From: Hungatella hathewayi
Lineage (GTDB): Bacteria > Bacillota > Clostridia > Lachnospirales > Lachnospiraceae
DNA: 64,000 nt
Assembly (NCBI GenBank): GCA_025149285.1
Contig: CP102274.1
Span: 5,296,001-5,360,000, forward strand
Direction: 5' to 3'
Below, in pieces: positions 45,117 to 54,710 of the stretch. The notes beneath the pieces were generated by a model. It was not told where the DNA came from, searched no databases, and saw only the letters and a list, made by a program, of their open reading frames with translations. How positions within the stretch are numbered: the first letter of the stretch is position 1; each line of letters starts with the position of its first letter. A program made the translations under genes and the position numbers.

Positions 45117-46019
45117 TCACTGTTTCTCCTCTGCCTTTTTCTCGTTCTTTTCCTGATCTAACCGGTTTAAGACCGCACAGCCCTCCAGTGCGATATCAAT
45201 CGCAAACTCATGGCCGCCGCCCGCTTCAAACTTCTCTCCGGTGCAAAGATTATCCGCAACGGAACAGATGGAACCGCCCCTGCGTCCAAACAGCGCGGAC
45301 AGAGTCACGATCGCCGCTGACTCCCGGTCGCCGTTCAGCACACCGGCCCGGTTGTAGATTCCGGCTGTTTCAATATTCCACGGCTGTAAGTATCCGCCGA
45401 CGCCAGGCCTGCCTCCGCCCACAAAATCGCTGTCCACAGACAAGGTCACGCCCACATGGTACGGCACTCCCAGCGATTCGGCGGCTTCCACCATGGCGCC
45501 TACCACCTCATAGTGGCTGACCGCCGGATATCCTGCCGGTATGTACGCTTTCGTCATGGCCTCTTCCCTGACCACACCGCTGGCGATCACCACGTCTCCG
45601 GGCTTCACCTCATCACCGATTCCGCCGGAACCGCCGACCCGCAGAAACGTTCCCGCGTCCGTATATTCCATAAAATCGTATAATATCAGTTCCATTTCCG
45701 GCGATCCGCTGCCGCCGCTGACCACGGTGATCTTCGCGCCTTTATACGTTCCGGTATAAGAGGTAAACATCCCGGAATTGCCAATCAGCTCTGCATGGTC
45801 CAGTCTGTCCGCAATCTTCTTCGCCGGGTCCACATCGTAGGCACACAGGGGATCCCTCACCGTAATCAGGACAAAATCCCCCACCTTTTCGTGGTCAATC
45901 TGGGTAAGCGCCGGGCGTCCTTTGATCATGAGCCCCCGTTCCGGTACATTTTTATAGTACTCATACTGCTCGTGAATCCGTCTGATGGATGGTTTCTTTC
46001 TGATTTCCTCACTCTTCAT
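45117..46019 (-). CDS. Nucleoside phosphorylase (PNP/UDP family)
   Basis: 300 residues, with VVSGGSGSPEMELILYDFM, FLRVGGSGGIGDEVKPGDVVIASGVVREEAMTKAY and the late LNGDRESAAIVTLS in place of the usual DMESAA. Uridine-phosphorylase-like. It would release ribose 1-phosphate and a base. The start overlaps the end of the Mak32-like kinase gene by 11 bases. Confidence 0.88.
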   Translation of the reverse strand: MKSEEIRKKPSIRRIHEQYEYYKNVPERGLMIKGRPALTQIDHEKVGDFVLITVRDPLCAYDVDPAKKIADRLDHAELIGNSGMFTSYTGTYKGAKITVVSGGSGSPEMELILYDFMEYTDAGTFLRVGGSGGIGDEVKPGDVVIASGVVREEAMTKAYIPAGYPAVSHYEVVGAMVEAAESLGVPYHVGVTLSVDSDFVGGGRPGVGGYLQPWNIETAGIYNRAGVLNGDRESAAIVTLSALFGRRGGSICSVADNLCTGEKFEAGGGHEFAIDIALEGCAVLNRLDQEKNEKKAEEKQ

Positions 46020-46959
46020 TAAACTTCTGTCCTTTCATTGCCTCTAAAAGTCTCTGCGCGGCCTCCCGCTTCTCCGCCCCGATTACCTCAGGAACACCAT
46101 ACTGCTCCAGACACATGGCGGCCGAAATGCTTCCCATCAGACCGCACTCCTCCGGAGTATGGCCGCTGCACCAGCCGTAAAGAACCGCCCCCGACGAGCT
46201 GTTGCCGCCGCCTGTAGGGTCCACCACATACGCGCCGTCTGCCGTGGGTACGTACACGGTCTCTTCCTGCGTGATCATCACCGCTCCCTTAGAGCCTCTG
46301 CGCAGAAAAATCATCTGCAAATGATTCTGCCGTACAGAGTGACTCGAACTGTCCAGCCATTCCCTGAATGTTCCGATTATCTCATCCAAACACTCTGTAC
46401 CGAATAAATTCCTGGCCTCTGTTAAATTGATCGAAAAGATATCCACACTTCCGGCTATTTGCCTCACCTCGTCCAGGCATTCCGGACAGGTGGAATCGCT
46501 GGCGATCTCCCACAAGACGGCGGCTTTCCGTTTCTCCATCATGGGAAGGACCTGCTCCCAAAAATCCGGGGAGGTATTCTTGAAAATATAGATCCCCTTT
46601 GCCGTCTGAAAATACGGTTCCAGCTCGTTTGGCGTCACCTCAATCTTCCGGTAATGATCCGCTCCGTACAGGGCCGTCTCACTCCGCTCCCCATCCTCAA
46701 AATACTGGATTATGTTATAAGGCGTTTTCTCATCCTTCTCAATCAGCCCTTCCATGGAAATATGGTTCTTCTGATACCAGTCTCCGAACAGTTCCCCGTA
46801 ATCCCTTCCCACACCTGTCACAGGCATGACGCTGCTGCACCAGAGCCGGATTCCGCACAGCGCATAGATCCCGGCTCCTCCAGCCTTTTTTACCACCGTT
46901 TTTTTATCTGCAAATCTAATCTCGTCAGTCACAACCGTTGATGCTATGATATAATCCAT
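46009..46959 (-). CDS. PfkB-superfamily kinase with altered catalytic motif (Mak32-like)
   Basis: 316 residues. N-terminal DYIIASTVVTDEIRF and GGAGIYALCGIRLW; the C-terminal anion hole and base motif reads DPTGGGNSSSGAVLYGW where most PfkB kinases have DTxGAGD, so Asn replaces the catalytic Asp. This DPTGGGN variant recalls the fungal Mak32 group, whose activity is not established. Start ATG 46959 preceded by AGGAGG; the longer frame from 47028 lacks support. Confidence 0.78.
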   Translation of the reverse strand: MDYIIASTVVTDEIRFADKKTVVKKAGGAGIYALCGIRLWCSSVMPVTGVGRDYGELFGDWYQKNHISMEGLIEKDEKTPYNIIQYFEDGERSETALYGADHYRKIEVTPNELEPYFQTAKGIYIFKNTSPDFWEQVLPMMEKRKAAVLWEIASDSTCPECLDEVRQIAGSVDIFSINLTEARNLFGTECLDEIIGTFREWLDSSSHSVRQNHLQMIFLRRGSKGAVMITQEETVYVPTADGAYVVDPTGGGNSSSGAVLYGWCSGHTPEECGLMGSISAAMCLEQYGVPEVIGAEKREAAQRLLEAMKGQKFNEE

Positions 46960-47017
46960 GTCCTGCCTCCTGTTCTGCAATCCGGATATTCCGCTCCGCC
47001 GTGCGCCGGAACATTTT

Positions 47018-49126
47018 CTATGAAACAATAAAGCTGTCGCAGGTCATCGTTCCCTTCGAAATTGTAAATCCGGCTCCGCCGCCCTGATAGGTGCCATCCG
47101 TCACCTCGATTAACGTTTCCCCGTTTACCGAGAATTCCAGTTTCTCCCGGTGGGCCCCAAAGGTAAGCGTATATCCCGTGTCCTCCTGATAAGAATAAGG
47201 AACTTCCGCCAGTATCACCCGTTCTCTGTCCTTCTGAACGTATACCACGGCACGGCTGTAATCCATGAGCACTGCTCCATAGTACCGTTTATGGCCCCTG
47301 CTCCTCACAACCAGACCGCCTGCCTGGTGAAGACTGTAAAAGACCGTCGATGACACGGTATAATCTTCCCATTCCCTGGTACCGATCGTTACCAGCCCGT
47401 CTTCCTCCACATTGGAGACACAGTAGGTGTGTTTGAAATCAGCCGCAAACTGAACCGCGGAACTGGCAAATCCGGCCAGCCACAGCGAATTGGTATTCCA
47501 GATGGAAGTCATCAGCATGCCCCTCTGTGCAAAATCCGTGGGCGCTCCCTTCCAGTCGATGCTGCAGATCACCACATCACCGTCGAACCGTTTCCTGCTC
47601 GCAGCTTCATAGCCCAGTTTAAAGATGGACATGCCCTTCGTATCCGGTACGGTCCATTCAAAGGTTTTCTTCGTTTCATCCAGCAGAACCGCATCCCCAT
47701 ATATGGCTCTCACCTGATTTTCAATATCATAATAGAGAATATAGGGGCGCAGAGTCACCTCATTCCGGCCGGAACTTCCGGGAGAACTGACCACCGCTGC
47801 CTCCGTCACCACCTTCTGGGAGGAGTACAGGGTCGGAGAAGCCACCGTGGAAAAGTTCTGTGCCAGCTTCGAGAAATCGATAAAGGTCTGGGTGGAAACA
47901 TTTGCCGTCACTCCGTCCGCCACATGGCGGCAGCTGATCAGCAGCCCGTTCTCCCCCGATCTTTCATTATAATTGGACAGCGTGACGGCGGCCTGGCTGC
48001 CGTGGTCATAGTCACAGGGTGCAAAGCCCTGAAGAGAGCCGGGGTATTCAAAGGTGTACCGTTTATCCGACACAGGAACTGACTCCCCGTGCAGTGCACC
48101 CGCGGCCTTCAGCACCTTCCTGCTCTCTGACACCGCATCCGATACCACCGATCCGCCATCCGAGGTGACGACATACATCAGATCGGCCACCGGCGTCCGG
48201 AAGTCCGCACCGGCGTTAATCCCGTCAAGCCCCAGCCGGATTCCGTTAAAAGCGCCCACATTGCCCGCATTGCAGTCCGTATCCCAGGCAGCCGAGGATG
48301 CGATGGAAATGGATTTCTGGAAATCATCTCCGCCCAGCAGGATAGCCGCGATCACCATGGCGTGATTGGGAATCATATGACAGCAGCCCGGAAATACTTC
48401 ATAGCCGTATTTCGGGTCTAAGTAATCCCGAACCTTTCTCCAGTCAGATTCTCTGCTGCAGATATCCCGGACATCACCGATCATATCCTTTAGAACCTGA
48501 TTTTTCACATAGGCACCAGCCCGGTCCAGAAGCACGTTCACGTCTTTTTCCGTAAATGCCATTGCCTCCAGCGCCGCTAAATGGCAGGCGGCTTCAACCG
48601 CAATGCCGTCGTGGCTGACACTGGCCGCCTTTCTTACCAGGCTGACCGCCAGATCCGGATCATCGGGACACGCCATGGCAATCGCGTCAATGAAAATCTG
48701 TGCTCCGATCTGCTCCGCCAGCGTCGTTCCATTTGTCTTGATGGCTCCGCTCTCCGGTGCATTCATGCCGTTCTTCAGATTCAAAAAGGCGGTATGCTCT
48801 GTCGACCGGCCCAGGCCGCCCCACCAGAGGATGGTCCGGTTCTCGATAATATAGTTGAGCCACGTATCTCCAAACGCCTTTGCAGGCAGCTCTCTGTCAT
48901 ATCCATTGTCCTCCAGGGCCCGGAAAAACGCGAATGTCCCTGAGATATCATCATCTGCCACAATCAGCGGAACTCCCACTTTCTCGTGAACGTAGTACTT
49001 CACCTCATCAAAGGTCTCCCGGATCTTATCGTAACTCCAGCCTTCTACGGGACGGCCCAAGTAGACACCGATGATCTTCCCCAGCACTCCCGCATAGATC
49101 TGTTCTCTGAATTTTAATACACTCAC
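47018..49126 (-). CDS. ADP-ribosylglycohydrolase-family protein with C-terminal beta domain (copy 1)
   Basis: 702 residues. N-terminal ARH domain (about 1-340) opening REQIYAGVLGKIIGVYLGRPVEGW, with metal motif ADDDISGTFAF and AWDTDCNAGNVGAFNGIRLG. The C-terminal half is beta-rich and lacks ARH motifs; its end (SVNGETLIEVTDGTYQGGGAGF) looks like a concanavalin-like or carbohydrate-binding sandwich. The ARH family cleaves N- or O-ribosyl links with a dinuclear metal. A tandem paralogue lies 6 bases upstream. The start is GTG 49126 after AGAGG. Confidence 0.88.
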   Translation of the reverse strand: MSVLKFREQIYAGVLGKIIGVYLGRPVEGWSYDKIRETFDEVKYYVHEKVGVPLIVADDDISGTFAFFRALEDNGYDRELPAKAFGDTWLNYIIENRTILWWGGLGRSTEHTAFLNLKNGMNAPESGAIKTNGTTLAEQIGAQIFIDAIAMACPDDPDLAVSLVRKAASVSHDGIAVEAACHLAALEAMAFTEKDVNVLLDRAGAYVKNQVLKDMIGDVRDICSRESDWRKVRDYLDPKYGYEVFPGCCHMIPNHAMVIAAILLGGDDFQKSISIASSAAWDTDCNAGNVGAFNGIRLGLDGINAGADFRTPVADLMYVVTSDGGSVVSDAVSESRKVLKAAGALHGESVPVSDKRYTFEYPGSLQGFAPCDYDHGSQAAVTLSNYNERSGENGLLISCRHVADGVTANVSTQTFIDFSKLAQNFSTVASPTLYSSQKVVTEAAVVSSPGSSGRNEVTLRPYILYYDIENQVRAIYGDAVLLDETKKTFEWTVPDTKGMSIFKLGYEAASRKRFDGDVVICSIDWKGAPTDFAQRGMLMTSIWNTNSLWLAGFASSAVQFAADFKHTYCVSNVEEDGLVTIGTREWEDYTVSSTVFYSLHQAGGLVVRSRGHKRYYGAVLMDYSRAVVYVQKDRERVILAEVPYSYQEDTGYTLTFGAHREKLEFSVNGETLIEVTDGTYQGGGAGFTISKGTMTCDSFIVS

Positions 49127-49131
49127 ACTTT

Positions 49132-51315
49132 TTACCTCTCAATCTTTCTCACTTCAAAGCCGTCTGCCAGGATCGCCCCGGAATCTACGACAAAGCCCGC
49201 TCCGCCGCACAGATAGCTCTCATCCAGCCCCCTCACCACTGTTTTTCCGTCCACCGCCAGAGAAAGTTCCGGGCCATCCAGCGTAAAGGCAAGCTTCCTG
49301 GTATCATCAATCTCAAAATCAAATGCAGCTTCTGCCACCACGGTACGTTCTGCGTCACACTGCTTATAGATCACTGCCTTTTTGTCCTTCAGCACTGCCC
49401 CGTAATACCTTCTGTGTCCTTTCGCCCTGGCCACCAGGCCCGCTGAGTCCTGCTGTGAAAATGTAATCACAGAACTCACAGTATAGTTATCCCAGTCCAT
49501 GGTTCCCGTCGTCGCAACACCGTTGGGCGCCGAGTGGGAGATCGAAAATGTGGTCGTATAATCCGGGCAGAAATGATCTGCAGATGAGACAAATGTCTTC
49601 AGCCACGCGGTTGTTGTCGTCCACGGGGTCAGAGTCGGCGTCATTTCCATGGATTTTCTCATGCGGTAACACTCCGGAGCCCCCGACCAGTCGAGTGATT
49701 TCAAGGTCACAGAACCGTCCAGACGGGAACAGCCTGCCGCTCCGCTCAGCCCTTCCATCGGATTTCCGGGCAGTTCGCCCTGTGCACCGCTTCTTAAGGA
49801 CAGCCCCAGGCGGTAAACTGCGTGGCCTCCCACGTCGGGAATCAGCCATTTTAACTGATTATCCCCGGCATGAAGGCGGAAGGCGCTGCTGGATACAGTC
49901 TCCAGCTCATCTTTCTCATTGAAGTACTCAATAAAAAAGGTAAATACCGGATTTTCCCCTTCTCCTGCCGCAATCACAGCCTTCACCTCCTGACCGCTGT
50001 ACAGGGAAGGCGAACAGAGCACATCAAAATAGCTGGTACCTTCCTTCCCCTTCGGCTGAAGGTCAATAAACGTATCGATGCAGGCCGTCGCATGGACTCC
50101 GGGTCCTAAGCCGCGGTAAGAAAGGCGGCAGCCGTACTCACCCGTTTCCTCATAGGGATTGTCGATCCCGCACAGCACCTGTTCTTCCGTATTTTTATCA
50201 TAGGGAACCACGCCCTGAACGGCCCCCGGATATTCAAATGCCAGACGTTCCTCCGGGAAATCAACCGGTTCAAACTCCAGACGGCATGCCGCCTTTAAGA
50301 TTTTCCGTGACTCCTGCACCGCATCTGAAATGCAGGAACCGCCGTCGCTGGTAACCACATACAGACGGTCCGCCACGGCTTTCCTTAAATCCGTGCTCTT
50401 TTTAAAGCCTTCGAGCCCCAGACGGATGCCGTTGAGGCAGCCAACATTGCCGGAATTGCAGTCCGTATCCCAGCCGGAGCTGCAGGCAATCATACACGAT
50501 TTGTGGAAATCGTCACCGCCCATGATAAATGCCGTCAGAAGCGTCAGATGGTTCGTGACCATCGGGCAGTTGCCGGGGTACTTCTCATATCCGTGGTTCT
50601 CTGCAATCCACTGCCTCACTTCCCGCCAGTCGGAAGCCTTCGCACACTGTTCCCTGACAGCCCCCACAAGACGGATAAATTCCGGATTCTCAATATAAGC
50701 GAGCCCCGCGTCCAGAAGCCTGTCGATATCCTTCTCCACAAATGCCATTGACTCCATAACCGCCAGATAAACCGCCGCGTCGACTGCAATTCCGTCATGA
50801 CTGACGCTGGCTGCTTCCCTCGCCATCTTAGCCGCACGCTCCGGATTCCCCGGATTTGCCATGGCCCATGTATCGATAAAAATCTCCGAACCGATCTGTT
50901 CCGCCATGCTCCGCCCGTTTAGCTGGATGGAACCGCTTTTGGGAGCCCTGATGCCATTTTTCAGACGGAGATATGCGGTATGCTCCGTGCTCCGTGAAAG
51001 GCCGCCCCACCAGAGGATGGTCTCATTTTCAATGATATAGTTAAGCCAGCTGTCCCCGATCTGCTCCGCCCGGATCCCCGGATCGAATTTGTTGTCCTCC
51101 AGGCTGCGGAAAAACGCGAAGGTTCCCGAGATATCGTCATCCGGAACGATCAAAGGCGCCCCGGTTCTGTGATTTTTATAGTAGTTGATCTCACCGAAGG
51201 TGTCCCGGATCGCCTCGTAGGTCCACCCCTCTACCGGCCGTCCCAGATAGACGCCGATGATCTTTCCGAGCACTCCGGCATAGATGTCATTTTTAAAACG
51301 AATGATATTTTTCAC
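49132..51315 (-). CDS. ADP-ribosylglycohydrolase-family protein with C-terminal beta domain (copy 2)
   Basis: 727 residues, paralogue of copy 1 throughout: NDIYAGVLGKIIGVYLGRPVEGW, PDDDISGTFAFFR, GWDTDCNSGNVGCLNGIRLG and a matching C-terminal beta domain. Metal-binding aspartates are intact in both copies. Two paralogues would permit two related substrates. Start GTG 51315 has GGAGGG 6-7 bases upstream and matches the start of copy 1; an upstream ATG at 51330 overlaps that site. No signal peptide, so it is cytoplasmic. Confidence 0.88.
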   Translation of the reverse strand: MKNIIRFKNDIYAGVLGKIIGVYLGRPVEGWTYEAIRDTFGEINYYKNHRTGAPLIVPDDDISGTFAFFRSLEDNKFDPGIRAEQIGDSWLNYIIENETILWWGGLSRSTEHTAYLRLKNGIRAPKSGSIQLNGRSMAEQIGSEIFIDTWAMANPGNPERAAKMAREAASVSHDGIAVDAAVYLAVMESMAFVEKDIDRLLDAGLAYIENPEFIRLVGAVREQCAKASDWREVRQWIAENHGYEKYPGNCPMVTNHLTLLTAFIMGGDDFHKSCMIACSSGWDTDCNSGNVGCLNGIRLGLEGFKKSTDLRKAVADRLYVVTSDGGSCISDAVQESRKILKAACRLEFEPVDFPEERLAFEYPGAVQGVVPYDKNTEEQVLCGIDNPYEETGEYGCRLSYRGLGPGVHATACIDTFIDLQPKGKEGTSYFDVLCSPSLYSGQEVKAVIAAGEGENPVFTFFIEYFNEKDELETVSSSAFRLHAGDNQLKWLIPDVGGHAVYRLGLSLRSGAQGELPGNPMEGLSGAAGCSRLDGSVTLKSLDWSGAPECYRMRKSMEMTPTLTPWTTTTAWLKTFVSSADHFCPDYTTTFSISHSAPNGVATTGTMDWDNYTVSSVITFSQQDSAGLVARAKGHRRYYGAVLKDKKAVIYKQCDAERTVVAEAAFDFEIDDTRKLAFTLDGPELSLAVDGKTVVRGLDESYLCGGAGFVVDSGAILADGFEVRKIER

Positions 51316-51407
51316 GTTAAATCCCTCCATTTTCTGTCAATATCAGGCTCTGACAAGTCCAGTTCTTTCATTGCCGGCCTCTGTACCGCCGTGTTTTATG
51401 TGTACGT

Positions 51408-52250
51408 CTAGCCTTTCACCGCTCCGCTTACCATGCCGTCCACAAAGTATCTCTGTGCGCAGAGGAAGAAAACGACGATCGGCGCAATCAGGATTACCGA
51501 AGAGGCCATAAGAATGGACATGTTGGAGCCGTAGCTTCCGTTCATGGATAAGAATCCCAACGTCGCGGTAAAATTCTTTTCTCCCTGTAAAAAAGTACTG
51601 GATACGAGATATTCATTCCACGACTGAAGGCCGATCAAAATCCCAACAGTAATCAATCCCGGTGAAACCACGGGACGCATGACATGCCAGATCACCTGTC
51701 CGGTGTTTGCCCCGTCAATTCTGGCGGCATCCTCCAGTTCCTTCGGCACATTTAAGAAAAATGTTCTCATCAGGAATAGCGACAGCGGCATGAACATGGC
51801 TGCCAGAATCAGACTGGTCGCCGGAATATTTCCAATCAGGTTAAGCTTTGCAAATGCATAATACAGCGGGAATAAGAACAGCTGGATCGGCACAGTCATC
51901 GCCATCATAAAGTAGGTCAGGATAATGCCGCTCCCTTTGATCCGGTACCCCGACAGCACATAGCCCGCCAGAGTGGAACAGACCAGAATAATGAGAATCG
52001 TACAGCCGCTCAGCTTGATACTGTTGATAAACCCATGGGCAAATTTACCCGTCGTCCACGCCTGAATAAAATTCTCCAGATGAAGCACTTTGGGAATCGA
52101 CAATGGATTCCTTACGATTTCAGCATTTGTCTTAAAAGCGTTGATGACCACCAGTGCAATCGGAAGCAGACAGATAAGCAAAAGCAGAATCAATACAACA
52201 TGAATCAGCACATTGATCCATATTCTTTTCTTTTTCGATGAAACTCCCAT
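51408..52250 (-). CDS. Sugar ABC transporter permease, MalG type
   Basis: 280-residue CUT1 permease with EAA loop (ELEDAARIDGANTGQVIWHVMRP) and six membrane segments; ends MVSGAVKG. AGGAGGAG precedes the ATG. Second permease of the importer that heads the long operon, followed after 92 bases by the ARH genes. Confidence 0.9.
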   Translation of the reverse strand: MGVSSKKKRIWINVLIHVVLILLLLICLLPIALVVINAFKTNAEIVRNPLSIPKVLHLENFIQAWTTGKFAHGFINSIKLSGCTILIILVCSTLAGYVLSGYRIKGSGIILTYFMMAMTVPIQLFLFPLYYAFAKLNLIGNIPATSLILAAMFMPLSLFLMRTFFLNVPKELEDAARIDGANTGQVIWHVMRPVVSPGLITVGILIGLQSWNEYLVSSTFLQGEKNFTATLGFLSMNGSYGSNMSILMASSVILIAPIVVFFLCAQRYFVDGMVSGAVKG

Positions 52251-52259
52251 ATTCTCCTC

Positions 52260-53129
52260 CTAATCCATGTTTTCTTTGCGGCTCATTCGCGTATAAATCA
52301 GAGAAGCAATCAACCCAAAGAAACTCATAAAGAGACCAACCGCGGCCGCCTTGCCTACTTTCATCTCACTGAATGCAAAGGAGTAGGCGTATGTACCAAG
52401 TACCTCTGTCGAATGTGCCGGACCTCCGCCGGTCAGCAGCTTGACGTAATCAAATGCAAGGAAGGAACCAATGACTATCATTACAAACATCAGGTTTACC
52501 GTGGACTTAATATTCGGCAGATAAATGTAGCGGAATAACTGCCAGCCATTACAGCCGTCGATTCTGGCTGCCTCCACCTGATCGGTCGGCGTCTGTCTTA
52601 AGGCCGCTAAGTAGATTACGGTTAAATAACTCCAGTAATGCCAGATATCGACGCCTGCACAGGCAAATATCGCGCTTTTCATACTGGCAAGAGGCGAGCC
52701 TAAATCAATCCCAAAGTTCTTCAGAAAGGATACGACCCCTACAACCGGGCTGAAAATAACGTTCAGCCACAGCATGGCATTTACCGCGGGAGCCAGAACG
52801 TAGGGAATTAAAAAGGCCACCTGATAGATGCTTCTCGTCCTGGACCTTGAGAGAAGAAGCATAGCCGCCAGCATGCCGATGCACACTGGTATCGTGATGA
52901 ACATAATGGTCCAGATTAGATTATTGCGGATTGCCATAAAGAAAATCCTGTCATGAAACAGCTCTTTAAAATTCTGCAGTCCTATGAAATTAAAATTCTG
53001 TGAAATACCGTTATAATCCGTAAAGGAATAGACAATGGTCATGATTCCCGGGAGCAGGATAACGGACACGCTGATCAGCAGCGCCGGAGCAATCAAAAGA
53101 TAATTCCAGTTTATCTTTTTACTCTTCAT
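52260..53129 (-). CDS. Sugar ABC transporter permease, MalF type
   Basis: 289-residue CUT1 permease with a first membrane span at about residues 10-32 and an EAA-like loop (DQVEAARIDGCNGWQLFRYIYLP). Start ATG 53129 with AGGAGG 6 bases upstream; a longer frame from 53204 runs through the upstream attenuator hairpin and is unlikely. Confidence 0.9.
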   Translation of the reverse strand: MKSKKINWNYLLIAPALLISVSVILLPGIMTIVYSFTDYNGISQNFNFIGLQNFKELFHDRIFFMAIRNNLIWTIMFITIPVCIGMLAAMLLLSRSRTRSIYQVAFLIPYVLAPAVNAMLWLNVIFSPVVGVVSFLKNFGIDLGSPLASMKSAIFACAGVDIWHYWSYLTVIYLAALRQTPTDQVEAARIDGCNGWQLFRYIYLPNIKSTVNLMFVMIVIGSFLAFDYVKLLTGGGPAHSTEVLGTYAYSFAFSEMKVGKAAAVGLFMSFFGLIASLIYTRMSRKENMD

Positions 53130-53158
53130 TGGAAACCTCCTCTTCATTGGAGAAAAAT

Positions 53159-53192
53159 GACCGGTATGCTGATTCATTTCTGCATACCGGCC
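53159..53192 (-). terminator. Attenuator hairpin between binding protein and permease genes
   Basis: 11-bp stem GCCGGTATGC-type (53159-53169 with 53182-53192, one G-U) followed on the minus strand by ATTTTTC. A partial terminator here would leave the binding protein more strongly expressed than the downstream genes. Confidence 0.7.
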
Positions 53193-53223
53193 ATCTCCCT
53201 TCATCCCTTTTCAATCGCGTTTA

Positions 53224-54660
53224 TCAGTTCATTGCCGGTTTTGGAATCGGAGGTACAAGGCCCTTAGCCAGTGCTTCCGCAAAATCCTTGTCTACCTTAT
53301 CCAGATAATCGTTTACCGATACCGTATCGTACCAGACATCCTCAATATTCACCATGCTCTGCTGAGTGGAGGCCGGGAAGAATACATTATCATAGTAACC
53401 GAAATTTCCTTTATCTACTGCAGCTGAAATATTCTTTACCACATCAACAAAAGACTGTGATAAGTATCCCATCTGACTGGTGTCAATCGTGGATAAATCT
53501 TTCAGGGGTGTTCCCCAGTATCCCGGCCATGCAGCTGTCATCTCCTGCATAAATTCCGGCTGGAACATCATATCAATGATTTTGGCCGCTTCATCCTTAT
53601 GTTCCTGGCTCACATTTGCATTGATGGAAAGCGTGCAGGAGGCACCCAGAGTATACGTTTCGTTTGGAACGGTTTCTGTGGAAGGGAATGGAATAAACGC
53701 AATATTTTCCGTCTTATCCCCGGTAAAGAAGGAGGCTGCCCACTGGAACGCGATTGACGGTCCAACAAAGAACGGCGCTTTTTCATCAGACAACAGCTGC
53801 AGTGATTCGCTGAAATTCAAATTCACATAATCATCGCCTGCGAGATATCCTTTATCCCACCATTCTTTTGACTTATCAATGGCCGCGGTCACATTCGGAT
53901 TATTCCATTTTTCTTCTCCGGTCAGACACTTGTACATGGTCTCAGGCCCTGCAACGTGAGTTAAAAATACGGAAGCATAGTTTTCATTTACCGGTTTCCA
54001 GCCTTTGTTTCCCGTGACAGATGCGTATAGTCCTTTTGCAAGGGCATCATCCATAATCTTTTCCATGTCCCCGATGGTCTTCGGTACTTCCCAGCCGTTA
54101 TCAGCAAGTACTTTCTTATTATAAAAGACTCCCATCGTGCTGACCCCGCTGATTAAACTGTACAGTTTGCCGTTTACGGTGCCTGATTCATAGAAAGGTT
54201 TCAGAATCCGGTCACTCCAGCCATATTTTTCCGAGTATTCATCTAACGGCTCCAGTTTGCCTGCCTCCACAAGCGGCATAACGAAAGACGGGCCGGAACC
54301 GTATACAATATCCGGTCCCTGATTTGCCGCCAGAGCGGTTGACATATCCGTATCAACGGAAGGTCTGAATTCAATCGACAGCTTATACTGATCCTGAGAA
54401 CTGTTATACTTATCTGCAAGAATCCGCTGCATCGCTTCCTGCGCGTATGGCTCCGCTCCCCAGAACCACAGGGTAATCTCCTCACGCCCTTTTAAGTCCT
54501 GGCCTGCTGTCGTCTCCTGGGCCGCCGAAGCTGTCTCTCCTGCAGCTGTTGTCCCCGATGCATCACTCTCCGGTGTGCTGGTGGTAGATATGCTGCACCC
54601 CGATAAAAGAGTTCCTACCATAGCCGCTGATAAAGCTGCTGCAAAAAGTCTTTTTTTCAT
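53224..54660 (-). CDS. Sugar ABC transporter substrate-binding lipoprotein
   Basis: 478 residues, lipobox L-S-G-C with Cys22, Ser/Thr/Ala-rich linker, then REEITLWFWGAEPYAQEAM. MalE/family 1 solute-binding protein. First gene of the operon that runs through to the ribokinase-like gene at 40483, all on the minus strand. Ligand unknown; the downstream enzymes suggest a ribosylated or N-glycosidic compound. Confidence 0.9.
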   Translation of the reverse strand: MKKRLFAAALSAAMVGTLLSGCSISTTSTPESDASGTTAAGETASAAQETTAGQDLKGREEITLWFWGAEPYAQEAMQRILADKYNSSQDQYKLSIEFRPSVDTDMSTALAANQGPDIVYGSGPSFVMPLVEAGKLEPLDEYSEKYGWSDRILKPFYESGTVNGKLYSLISGVSTMGVFYNKKVLADNGWEVPKTIGDMEKIMDDALAKGLYASVTGNKGWKPVNENYASVFLTHVAGPETMYKCLTGEEKWNNPNVTAAIDKSKEWWDKGYLAGDDYVNLNFSESLQLLSDEKAPFFVGPSIAFQWAASFFTGDKTENIAFIPFPSTETVPNETYTLGASCTLSINANVSQEHKDEAAKIIDMMFQPEFMQEMTAAWPGYWGTPLKDLSTIDTSQMGYLSQSFVDVVKNISAAVDKGNFGYYDNVFFPASTQQSMVNIEDVWYDTVSVNDYLDKVDKDFAEALAKGLVPPIPKPAMN

Positions 54661-54710
54661 TTCCTTTTCTCTCCTTTTTCACTGATTTTTTCACGATACC
54701 CTTCGATTTT

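Noticed and set aside
44291..45520. 409-codon open frame opposite the SIS and phosphorylase genes
   Set aside because: Arginine- and histidine-rich composition typical of an antisense shadow; both opposite-strand genes are well supported.
47429..48082. 217-codon plus-strand frame inside ARH copy 1
   Set aside because: Antisense shadow of a well-supported enzyme gene.
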